A stretch of 64,000 nucleotides of DNA, taken from DASRHD01 sp035485575. Its GTDB lineage: Bacteria > Verrucomicrobiota > Verrucomicrobiia > Opitutales > Opitutaceae. Positions 25,915-33,851 of this stretch are shown here, piece by piece. A program made the position numbers and the translations under genes. The notes under the pieces were generated by a model. It ran no database searches. It was not told the origin of the DNA and saw only the letters and a list, made by a program, of their open reading frames with translations. How positions within the stretch are numbered: the stretch's first letter is position 1; every line of letters starts with the position of its first letter. The stretch is taken from positions 140,635 through 204,634 of the forward strand of contig DATHNW010000017.1 in assembly GCA_035485575.1 (NCBI GenBank), given 5' to 3'.

Positions 25915-28900
25915 ATGCGTCTTTCCTTTCATCTTACCTCCGCGGTTCTGCTGGCCGGCGGCCTCAATCTGATTGGTCCAGTGATGCCCTTGAAGGCTGC
26001 GGGTGCATCCGCGACCGAACACATCAAGGCCAACCGCACTCTGCCGCCGGGCGTGGTGTCGAGCCTGCCGGCCGTTGAATTTTCTTCCCCGCCGACGGAT
26101 GCGCAGATTTCGTCCGCGAGAATTTTTCCCGAGGCTCTTGTTCCCTTGGGCCAACCGACCACCCCGGAAGAAAACACCGCGCTGGCCCGGGCCATCACCC
26201 GCTATGAAAATGCCGGGGCCGGCGATGACTTGGACATGTTTGGTGATTTTCTGGCCAAACATCCCAAATCCCCTTGGGCCGCCAGCCTGCACCTTGATCT
26301 TGGTTTGCGCTATTTCGCGTCGGCGTACTTTTCCAAGGCGCTGTCGGAATATGCTGCCGCCTGGACGCTCTCCAAGGATGCCACGGATGTTCGCGGCCAT
26401 GCCATCGGGGATCGTTCGATCGGCGAATTGCTCGAGCTGAATGCCCGCTTTGGTCGCTATGATGTACTGGAAAAATTGTTGAAGGAAATCGACGTGCGGC
26501 CGGTCACCGGTCGGGCCTCTGAGCTTGTGGCTGGGGCGCGCCAGGGTCTGTGGCTTATGCAGCACCGGCCTGAGGATGCCTTTCGTTGCGGCCCAGGTGC
26601 GCTGGATCGTATCCTCGCCCATCAAAACAAGGACGTCGGCTTCAATCCGAAGCTCACGGGCAGCCGCTCCACCTCGCGAGGCCTGTCCTTGACCCAGGTC
26701 TGGAAACTCGCGCACGAGGTCGGCCTCGATTATCAGATGGCCAAACGTGCGCCCGGCGCTGCCATCCTCGCGCCCGCTGTGATTAATTGGAAAGTAGGGC
26801 ATTATTCCGCGCTTCTCTCCGAAGAAAACGGGGCCTGCCGGTTGGAAGATCCCACTTTCGGTGCGCCCAATTCTTCGCCCTATTCGGCAACACGGGCGGC
26901 GCTCGATGCCGAGGCCAGTGGTTACTTTCTCGTTCCGTCCGGGCCGCTGCCAGCCGGCTGGCAACCGGTGGGCGAAGCCGAAGGTGATACGGTTTGGGGC
27001 AAGGGAGCTCCCAGCGGGAGCGATTCCTCGCGCGACCGGCCTTACGACAAGAGAACCTGCCCCGGTGATACGGGTGTGCCGGCAGCTAGCACGGGCATGC
27101 CGGTGGCCAGCGCGACGCTCATGATCTGCAGCCTCAACTTAATGGACACGCCGCTTTTCTATACTCCGCCCAAGGGCCCGGCAGTCACTTTCACCCTGAC
27201 TTATAACCAACGTGAAGCCTACCAGCCGACGACATTCACCTATGGCAATGTCGGCAACAAATGGACCCACAACTGGCTCTCCTATATCGATGAAGCGCGC
27301 AGCACTTCCTCGCCTTATACCTACATGCCCACGGTCCATCTCATTGGCGGGGGCATTGAGCCTTATCCTACGTCCACCAGCACCACGGCGACGGACCTCA
27401 CCAGCTATGACTTCTCCTATCAAACGGACAGCCGCGTCCACCTGGTCAAAACCGACGTCAACACCTACACCCAGACCAATCCCGACGGCTCCAGCTATGT
27501 TTATGGCTTTCGAGTGGGTGGTGTGGGCCAGCGCCAGTATTTTCTGACCAAGATCATTGATCCTTTCGGCAATGCGCTTGTGCTCGGCTACGACAGCTAC
27601 AATAGCCAGCCGCGTCTTGTGTCCATCACCGATGCCCTCGGGCAGGTGACCTCGCTTGCCTACACTTGGGCCTCGGATCCGCTCAAACTCACCTTGGTCA
27701 CCGATCCATTCAACCGCAGCACGCAGCTGGCTTACAACGCCGCTGGTCAGCTCAGCCAGATCACGGATGTTTTTGGCCTTGTCTCGCAGCTTACCTATCA
27801 AAACGGCAGCGATTTTATCTCTTCGCTGATCACACCTTACGGCAAAAGTCTCTATGCTTATGGCGAGAACGGCCAGATCCGCTGGCTCACCCTGACCGAT
27901 CCCGACGGCAATACCGAGCGCGTGGAGTATGATGACAATGTCTCCCCGAATCCCGACGTGGGAACACGGCCCACGGGCATGAGCACCACCGGCGGGTCCG
28001 CCAATTTTCGCAATACGTTTTACTGGGACAAGCGCGCCTATCGTGATCATCCGGGGGATGTCACCGCCGCGCGTGCCTATCACTGGCTGCACAATAATCT
28101 CCTCCAATGTTCCGGCACCCTTGGGAATGAGAAGTCCGCCTTGGAGGCAAACCGCGTCTGGTACAATTACGAAGGCCAGGGCGACCCGGATTTCGAAGGC
28201 ACGTCCGGCAATGTCACCGCGATCGGCCGGGCGCTCGATAACGGCGACAGCCAGCTTTACCAGTACACCTATAATTCTTTCGGCAAGGTCACCAAGGCCA
28301 CGACCAAAGGCATCACTTCCAGCAATACGACCGTGTTGAGCCGCGAAACCGATTACGTTTACGCCACGAATGGCATCGACCTGACCGAGGTGGATCAGGT
28401 CACCGGCACTGGCGGGCAGCATGACGTCCTGGCGAAATATACCTACGACACGACCCTGGTTCCGACTCCTCCTCCGCACTTGCCGACGGCCACCACCGAT
28501 GCTTCCGGCCAGGTGACGCAATACCGCTACAACTCTGCGGGACAGATCCACACCGTTACCAACGCCAAGAGTGAAACCACCACTTTCTGGTACACCGCCG
28601 ATGGCTCGGCTCTTGGCTCTACTCCCGATCCGGCCGCCACCGGCTATCTCGTGGAAATCGATGGCCCGGTGACCGGCGCCAAGACCACCTTTTCCTACGA
28701 CGATCATGGCCGGGTGAAGATCATCACCGATTCCGAAGGCTACGCCGTCACCACCCTTTACGATGCCTTCAACCGGCCCACGACCATTACCTATCCCGAC
28801 CAGACGACAGTTCAGAATGTCTATGACCGGCTCGATTTGGCTGCGCAAATCGACCGCCTCGGCCACTCGACCCAGTATCATTACAACGCCCTGCGCCAGC

Positions 28901-31326
28901 TCGCCGAGGTAATCGATCCGCTTGGCCGGATCACGCAATATGACTGGTGCGGCTGCGGTGCGCTGTCTTCGTTGACCGACCCTGCGGGCAATCTCACCAG
29001 CTTTGCCTACGACCTCCAGGGCCGGATGACGGGCAAGCAGTACGCCGACGGTCATGGTTACACCTACGCTTACGAAACCGACAGCAGCAGGCTCAAGTCC
29101 GTGACAGATGCCCTGGGACAGGTGACCCATTACGCGTACAATGACGACGACACTCTCCACCAGGTCAGCTACACCGACACCAGTGGGGCAGCGCTCAATC
29201 CGGCCACGCCCAGCGTCACTTACAGCTACGATCCGGTCTATCCGCGCGTGACCACGAGGCTCGATGGCAGTACCGATACGACGTACTACGCGTATTATCC
29301 GGTGCCGTCCAGCGGCACCACGACCGGCGCCAACCAGCTCGAGAGCATCGACGGGCCGCTGGCGAACGATACCATCACCTACACCTACGACGAGCTTGGC
29401 CGTACGTTGAGCACCTCGATCAACGGCTCCGCCAATGCCTCCAGTGTCATTTATGATGCGTTGGGCCGCGTGACGAGTGCGACCAATCCCCTGGGGCAGT
29501 TCACTTATGGTTACGTCGATACCACCGGCCGGCTCGACCACATCATTTATCCCAACAGCCAGCGCACGAATTACAGCTATTATCCTAATTCTGCCACCAC
29601 GCCGGGCAACGATGACCAGCGCCTCTCTCAGATCCAGAACCTTGTCGCCGCCGGCGGGGCGAATATCTCCACCTTCGGCTACACTTACGATGCGAACGGC
29701 ATCATCCAGACCTGGAGCAAGCAGATCGACACGGCTTTGGCGCTCACTTCGACGTTTACTTACGATGCCGCCGACCAGTTGAAGACGGCCGTGGTGCCGT
29801 CGTCCTCCTCGGTCTCCACCGCCTACCGTTATCTCTACGACAAGGGTGGCAATCGGACAAGCGAGCAGATCGACAGCGCCGTCGCCGCCGCCACGGTCAA
29901 TAATCTCAACCAGGCCACCGGCTTCAGCTCCACCGGCCCCGTTCATTTCACCGGCACGCTCAGCGAGCCGGCCATTGTCACTGTCAACGGCCAGTCGGCC
30001 GCAGTCGATTCCGGCAATCATTTCAGCGCCGATGTGCCTCTCGCGCCTGGCACGCACACCGTGGCCGTGGTTGCGACCGACGGCAGCGCCAATGCGCGGA
30101 CCAAGCATTACAGCGTGACCGTGGCCGACAGCGGCGCCACCCGCACACTGACCTACGATTTCGATGGCAACCTGACCGACAACGGCTCAGGGCAGACTTA
30201 TACTTATGACGCCGCGAATCGTCTGACCAAGATCACCTATGCCGACAATTCAACCACCGAGTTTACCTACGATGGCGTGGGCCAGCGGGTGAAGATCGTC
30301 GAGAAGAACAGCTCCGGCACAACCACCAGCGACAAGCGCTTTGTCTGGTGCGGCGGCGCGCAGCCGTGCGAAGAACGCGACGCCAGCAACAACGTCACGA
30401 AAAGGTTCTACGCGCAGGGTGAGCAGATCGGCGGCACGAACTACTACTTCACCCGTGATCACTTGGGTTCTGTCAGAGAGATGACCGACAGCACCGGCGC
30501 GATCCGGGCACGGTATGATTATGATCCGTACGGTCGGCGCACGCTGGTCAGCGGCACCGACTTGGCCGACTTCGGATTTGATGGGATGTATTATCATCAA
30601 GCCAGCGGGCTCTTTTTCACGCTTGACCGCGCTTACGATCCTAGCCTCGGCAGGTGGACCACTCGCGACCCTGCTGGCGAAAACGGCGGCATCAACCTTT
30701 ACGATTTTGTCGGCAACGATCCGATCAACGCCGTCGATCCGCTCGGGCTATGCGGCTGTGCCGCTCTCCAGCAGCAGTTGGCTTATGCGGAATCTGTTTT
30801 GGCTCAAAATCAGGGTTACTTCGCTGAGGGTGGCCAATATGCCGGGCTCCCAGGGTTTATTTCTGGCGCTGACACGGTTTCTAACACCGCAACCGATACC
30901 GGAACTATTGCTGCGATTAGGTCAGCCACCTATGGCATTAAAGAAACAGCCGGGCGTTACGGAACAACGATACGCTCCACCCCGTATATCGCAAATAAAG
31001 TGGGCCTTGGCCTCGGAATTTTAGGTACAGCTATTGATGCAAACAATCTAAGGAACGCGATTAATAGTAACGATACAGGTGGCGAAATTTCCGGCATTGC
31101 TGCCGTAACATTGGATGGCCTTTCTTTCATTCCAGCATTAGGGGTTGGCATCACAGCTGGACAGTTTTTGGCAAATGCGGCGATCACTGGGTACAGTGTA
31201 TATGAAAATGCAATAGATCGCGCCAACACCAGGCAAAGCGCTGCTATGTCTCAAAAAACTATATCTATTGCAAAAGCAACGATCTCAAAATTGAATAGTG
31301 AGTTAGCGGCTGGTGGTTGTCACTGA
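25915..31326 (+). CDS. Secreted RHS/YD-repeat protein with N-terminal C39-like peptidase and variable tip
   Basis: A 1803-residue protein. Signal peptide about 1-30; an alpha-helical TPR-like stretch about 85-215; then a C39/papain-like peptidase domain with Cys225 (AFRCGPGAL), His296 (WKVGHYSALL) and Asp312 (CRLEDPTFG). Residues about 360-1600 are RHS/YD repeats, interrupted near 1340-1410 by a beta-sandwich insert. The core ends with YDPYGRR, ASGLFFTLDRAYDPSLGRWTTRDP and NAVDPLGL (codons to 30750). The following 191 residues (1613-1803) are an AT-richer tip with Gly/Ala-rich hydrophobic segments, the position of the toxin in polymorphic RHS proteins. Tip activity is unrecognised; a membrane-active role is inference. 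The ATG at 25915 opens the signal peptide; an in-frame ATG at 25885 is less likely. A small membrane gene follows after one base. Confidence 0.88.
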   Translation: MRLSFHLTSAVLLAGGLNLIGPVMPLKAAGASATEHIKANRTLPPGVVSSLPAVEFSSPPTDAQISSARIFPEALVPLGQPTTPEENTALARAITRYENAGAGDDLDMFGDFLAKHPKSPWAASLHLDLGLRYFASAYFSKALSEYAAAWTLSKDATDVRGHAIGDRSIGELLELNARFGRYDVLEKLLKEIDVRPVTGRASELVAGARQGLWLMQHRPEDAFRCGPGALDRILAHQNKDVGFNPKLTGSRSTSRGLSLTQVWKLAHEVGLDYQMAKRAPGAAILAPAVINWKVGHYSALLSEENGACRLEDPTFGAPNSSPYSATRAALDAEASGYFLVPSGPLPAGWQPVGEAEGDTVWGKGAPSGSDSSRDRPYDKRTCPGDTGVPAASTGMPVASATLMICSLNLMDTPLFYTPPKGPAVTFTLTYNQREAYQPTTFTYGNVGNKWTHNWLSYIDEARSTSSPYTYMPTVHLIGGGIEPYPTSTSTTATDLTSYDFSYQTDSRVHLVKTDVNTYTQTNPDGSSYVYGFRVGGVGQRQYFLTKIIDPFGNALVLGYDSYNSQPRLVSITDALGQVTSLAYTWASDPLKLTLVTDPFNRSTQLAYNAAGQLSQITDVFGLVSQLTYQNGSDFISSLITPYGKSLYAYGENGQIRWLTLTDPDGNTERVEYDDNVSPNPDVGTRPTGMSTTGGSANFRNTFYWDKRAYRDHPGDVTAARAYHWLHNNLLQCSGTLGNEKSALEANRVWYNYEGQGDPDFEGTSGNVTAIGRALDNGDSQLYQYTYNSFGKVTKATTKGITSSNTTVLSRETDYVYATNGIDLTEVDQVTGTGGQHDVLAKYTYDTTLVPTPPPHLPTATTDASGQVTQYRYNSAGQIHTVTNAKSETTTFWYTADGSALGSTPDPAATGYLVEIDGPVTGAKTTFSYDDHGRVKIITDSEGYAVTTLYDAFNRPTTITYPDQTTVQNVYDRLDLAAQIDRLGHSTQYHYNALRQLAEVIDPLGRITQYDWCGCGALSSLTDPAGNLTSFAYDLQGRMTGKQYADGHGYTYAYETDSSRLKSVTDALGQVTHYAYNDDDTLHQVSYTDTSGAALNPATPSVTYSYDPVYPRVTTRLDGSTDTTYYAYYPVPSSGTTTGANQLESIDGPLANDTITYTYDELGRTLSTSINGSANASSVIYDALGRVTSATNPLGQFTYGYVDTTGRLDHIIYPNSQRTNYSYYPNSATTPGNDDQRLSQIQNLVAAGGANISTFGYTYDANGIIQTWSKQIDTALALTSTFTYDAADQLKTAVVPSSSSVSTAYRYLYDKGGNRTSEQIDSAVAAATVNNLNQATGFSSTGPVHFTGTLSEPAIVTVNGQSAAVDSGNHFSADVPLAPGTHTVAVVATDGSANARTKHYSVTVADSGATRTLTYDFDGNLTDNGSGQTYTYDAANRLTKITYADNSTTEFTYDGVGQRVKIVEKNSSGTTTSDKRFVWCGGAQPCEERDASNNVTKRFYAQGEQIGGTNYYFTRDHLGSVREMTDSTGAIRARYDYDPYGRRTLVSGTDLADFGFDGMYYHQASGLFFTLDRAYDPSLGRWTTRDPAGENGGINLYDFVGNDPINAVDPLGLCGCAALQQQLAYAESVLAQNQGYFAEGGQYAGLPGFISGADTVSNTATDTGTIAAIRSATYGIKETAGRYGTTIRSTPYIANKVGLGLGILGTAIDANNLRNAINSNDTGGEISGIAAVTLDGLSFIPALGVGITAGQFLANAAITGYSVYENAIDRANTRQSAAMSQKTISIAKATISKLNSELAAGGCH

Positions 31327-31327
31327 T

Positions 31328-31549
31328 ATGAATAACAAAGATAAAATTATTTATTGGAGGCTCCTAGCATTCGTTTTGGTCCTTGGCACATTTCCATTAC
31401 TTTGGTCAATCTATATGTGCGCGAGCGACGGAGAGCTATGGCCAACACTGAAGTTATCCGTTGCCGTCATTTTTGCTTTGTTTGCAGCATTCCGACTGTT
31501 CAACGGCGCGCGCAAAATTAAGCGCGGTCAAGATAGCGGCAACCAATAG
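31328..31549 (+). CDS. Small two-helix membrane protein, candidate RHS immunity protein
   Basis: A 73-residue protein starting one base after the RHS stop (TGA-T-ATG), which implies translational coupling. Two hydrophobic helices (LLAFVLVLGTFPLLWSIYM and LSVAVIFALFAAFRLF) are separated by a short acidic loop; the C terminus is basic. Like the RHS tip it is AT-richer than the surrounding genome. Position, size and composition fit the immunity gene of a polymorphic toxin with a membrane-acting tip, but no homology is recognised. An in-frame ATG at 31313 inside the RHS gene would add five residues. Confidence 0.6.
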   Translation: MNNKDKIIYWRLLAFVLVLGTFPLLWSIYMCASDGELWPTLKLSVAVIFALFAAFRLFNGARKIKRGQDSGNQ

Positions 31550-31944
31550 CAATGGGCGTGCCCTGTGCCAATATCACTGAAAATCGCACTTGGCTGAGCT
31601 TCTCGAAACAGAGGCCGCAGTCTGGCATATTTCTTACCATCTGAAACGCGGCAACACAAACTCCCGCCCCTGCAAGTGCTGTTTCGCGCCAACCAGAGTT
31701 CCTTCGCACGCAGTCAAGGCAGCAAAGTTCATCTCAAAGCGGATCAGCCGCGCGACTCATCCAAGCTATGTCGGAGAAGGATCGGGCCAGCATGTAGTGT
31801 TCGCAAGTTTGCTTCTGCGCCTTCTGTGGCAAAATTCCGGAACCTGGCATGGTTTGCCCGAGCATGGGATCGGGGCAACCTGTAGTCCCTGATGGCAAAA
31901 AATTATCGACAAGCCGCCCGGGGTGGGTTCATTTAGGCCCCAGC
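31550..31944. other. Long intergenic region after the RHS island
   Basis: About 395 bp with no supported gene on either strand. Composition is intermediate between the AT-rich tip and the normal genome, consistent with decayed sequence at the island edge. The cimA promoter must lie in its 3' part; I see no strong -35/-10 pair. Confidence 0.4.
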
Positions 31945-32016
31945 ATGTCTCCGTTTTCGGCCATTATTATCGCGATTATCAGCACGCCCCGGCCCGGGCG
32001 CGGAGACTCGGCGTAA
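31945..32016 (+). CDS. Ile-rich leader peptide of cimA
   Basis: A 23-residue ORF, MSPFSAIIIAIISTPRPG followed by five more residues, with Ile codons ATT ATT ATC GCG ATT ATC at 31963-31980 (five Ile in six codons). It lies 68 bp before the start codon of an isoleucine-pathway gene and just upstream of a terminator, the classical layout of ribosome-mediated attenuation. A weak AGG lies 7 nt before the ATG. The cimA frame is also open across this region, but in a different phase. Confidence 0.75.
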   Translation: MSPFSAIIIAIISTPRPGRGDSA

Positions 32017-32056
32017 GCGCACCACGCACGCCGCCAACCGCTGAAGACCCCGGGCC
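31991..32056 (+). promoter_or_regulatory. Candidate antiterminator pairing of the cimA attenuator
   Basis: GGCCCGGG (31991-31998), just after the Ile codons, is perfectly complementary to CCCGGGCC (32049-32056), which includes most of the terminator's left arm. A ribosome stalled at the Ile codons would leave 31991-31998 free to form this pairing and block the terminator; one that reaches the stop at 32014 would mask it. Confidence 0.6.
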
Positions 32057-32078
32057 AACCCCCGGGGTTTCGTTTTTT
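32047..32078 (+). terminator. Attenuator terminator in front of cimA
   Basis: ACCCCGGG (32047-32054) pairs with CCCGGGGT (32061-32068) around CCAACC, followed by TTCG and six T residues (32073-32078). It ends only 6 nt before the cimA ATG, so it must be conditional. Confidence 0.8.
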
Positions 32079-32084
32079 CCAGCC

Positions 32085-33677
32085 ATGAAAAATCAAGCCA
32101 CCTCCACGATCAAAATCTATGACACCACGCTCCGCGACGGAACGCAGGGCGAGGGCATCAGCTTTTCCGTCGCCGACAAGCTGCGCATTGCGGAAAAGCT
32201 CGACCAGTTCGGCATGGACTACATCGAGGGCGGCTTTCCCGGCTCGAATCCGCGCGACATCGCGTTTTTTGCCGAGGCGAAGAACCTGCGGCTCAAGCAT
32301 GCGCGCCTGGCCGCGTTCGGCTCCACCCGTCGCGCCGGCGCGAAGGCGGACGAGGATCCGCAGCTCCGCACGCTGCTCGACAGCGGCATGCCCGTGCTCA
32401 CGCTCGTGGGCAAGACGTGGCTGCTGCACGTGACGGAAATCCTCCGCACCACGCCGGAGGAAAACCTGGCGATGATCGAGGACAGCATCCGCTACCTCAC
32501 GGCGCAGGGGCGCGAGGTGGTTTATGACGCCGAGCATTTCTTCGACGGCTTTCGCGACAATCCCGACTACGCGCTGAAAACGCTGGCCGCGGCACTGCGG
32601 GGCGGCGCCAGCAACCTCTCGCTCTGCGACACCAACGGCGGCATGCTGGTCGACGATTTCAAGGCCACGGTCGGCCGGGTCGTGGCCGAGTTCGGCGGCG
32701 ACAAGGTGGGCGTGCACTGCCACAACGACAGCGGCCTGGGCGTGGCGCTCACGCTGGCCGGCGTCGCCGCGGGCGCGACACTCGTGCAGGGCACGGCCAA
32801 CGGCTACGGCGAACGCGTGGGCAATGCCAACCTAACCACGGTCCTGCCCAATCTTCTCCTGAAAATGGGCCGCACCGCGCATTGCGCGCCGCAGCTCGCC
32901 GAGCTGCGCGAGCTGTCGCTGTTTTTCGACGAGCTGGCCAACCTGCGGCCCGACCCGAAGGCGCCCTACGTCGGCGCCTCGGCCTTTGCGCACAAGGGCG
33001 GCCTGCACGCCAACGCCGCGTCGAAGGTCGCGCGCAGCTACGAGCACATCGAGCCGGCGCTGGTGGGCAACCGCACGCGCGTGCTCGTCTCCGACATGGC
33101 CGGCCGCAGCAGCCTCGTGATGAAGGCGCGCGAGCTGGGCTTCGAGCTCGATGAAAAATCACCCGCGCTCAAGACGCTGATCGAGGAGCTCAAGGACCTC
33201 GAGTTCCGCGGGTACGAGTTCGAGGCGGCGGACGCCTCGCTGAAGCTGCTCGTGGCGAAACATCTTGGAAAACGGCCATCGTTCTTCGAGATCGAGGGTT
33301 ATCGCGTCATTATCGAGCGCCACTTGGGCGAGCTTACCGCCGAGGCGACCGTGAAATTGAAAATCGACGGGAAAAGTTTCCACACCGTGGCCGAGGAGGC
33401 CGGGCCCATCGGCGCGCTCGACCGTGCGCTGCGACGTGCGCTGGAGCAGGTTTACCCGCAGCTCAAGGAAATGGAGCTGCGTGACTACAAGGTGCGCATC
33501 CTCGACAGCCGGGACGGCGCCGGTTCGCGCACGCGCGTGCTGATCGAGAGCGGCGACGCCCACGGCATCTGGGGCACGGTCGGCGTGAGCGACAACATCG
33601 TCGACGCCAGCTGGGAAGCCCTGCGCGATGCGGTCGACTACAAGCTTATGCAGGATGCGGAGAGGGGAAAAAGTTGA
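32085..33677 (+). CDS. cimA: (R)-citramalate synthase
   Basis: A 530-residue HMGL-like enzyme condensing pyruvate and acetyl-CoA to citramalate, the threonine-independent entry to isoleucine synthesis. The TIM barrel starts with IKIYDTTLRDGTQGEGISFS; the metal site is in VGVHCHNDSGLGVAL and GTANGYGERVGNANL; KGGLHANA is the Claisen-family motif. The C-terminal regulatory LeuA-like domain (about 385-530) includes HTVAEEAGPIGALDRALRRAL. The TTLRDGTQGEG form and the length favour CimA over isopropylmalate synthase, and the Ile-coding leader agrees. The ATG at 32085 is chosen; the open frame upstream covers the leader and terminator. Confidence 0.93.
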   Translation: MKNQATSTIKIYDTTLRDGTQGEGISFSVADKLRIAEKLDQFGMDYIEGGFPGSNPRDIAFFAEAKNLRLKHARLAAFGSTRRAGAKADEDPQLRTLLDSGMPVLTLVGKTWLLHVTEILRTTPEENLAMIEDSIRYLTAQGREVVYDAEHFFDGFRDNPDYALKTLAAALRGGASNLSLCDTNGGMLVDDFKATVGRVVAEFGGDKVGVHCHNDSGLGVALTLAGVAAGATLVQGTANGYGERVGNANLTTVLPNLLLKMGRTAHCAPQLAELRELSLFFDELANLRPDPKAPYVGASAFAHKGGLHANAASKVARSYEHIEPALVGNRTRVLVSDMAGRSSLVMKARELGFELDEKSPALKTLIEELKDLEFRGYEFEAADASLKLLVAKHLGKRPSFFEIEGYRVIIERHLGELTAEATVKLKIDGKSFHTVAEEAGPIGALDRALRRALEQVYPQLKEMELRDYKVRILDSRDGAGSRTRVLIESGDAHGIWGTVGVSDNIVDASWEALRDAVDYKLMQDAERGKS

Positions 33678-33851
33678 GAGCTGAGAGTTCGGAGTTGAGA
33701 GTCAGATGCCAGAGGACAGAAGTCAGAGTGCAGTGAAAGCCAGCCTCCGCCTTCCTGGTTTTGATTTCCATTTTCTGACTTCTGCCCAGCTCTCAACTCG
33801 AGGCTCGGGCTTCCGCCCTCTGATTTCTGCCATCTGATCTCTATCTCTGCC
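33678..33851. repeat. Geneless inverted-repeat element related to the four-helix flanks
   Basis: It fills the convergent cimA/cls gap. Nested perfect arms: GAGTTGAGAG (33692-33701) with CTCTCAACTC (33790-33799), and CAGAAGTCAGA (33717-33727) with TCTGACTTCTG (33774-33784). The words CAGAAGTCAGA and TCTGATTTCTG (33819-33829) are shared with the flanks around the four-helix gene at 20.6-21.2 kb. No ORF is present inside. Confidence 0.75.

Noticed and set aside
27139..30108. 989-codon open frame antisense to the RHS gene
   Set aside because: It is a by-product of the GC-rich codon pattern of the RHS repeats and shows no recognisable protein family.
31590..31892. Open frames of about 100 and 63 codons downstream of the RHS island
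   Set aside because: They start at TTG or lack any ribosome site, show no domain pattern and overlap on opposite strands; treated as non-coding.
31923..32084. N-terminal extension of cimA in the same frame
   Set aside because: It would run through the leader peptide and the terminator; CimA homology starts at the ATG at 32085.
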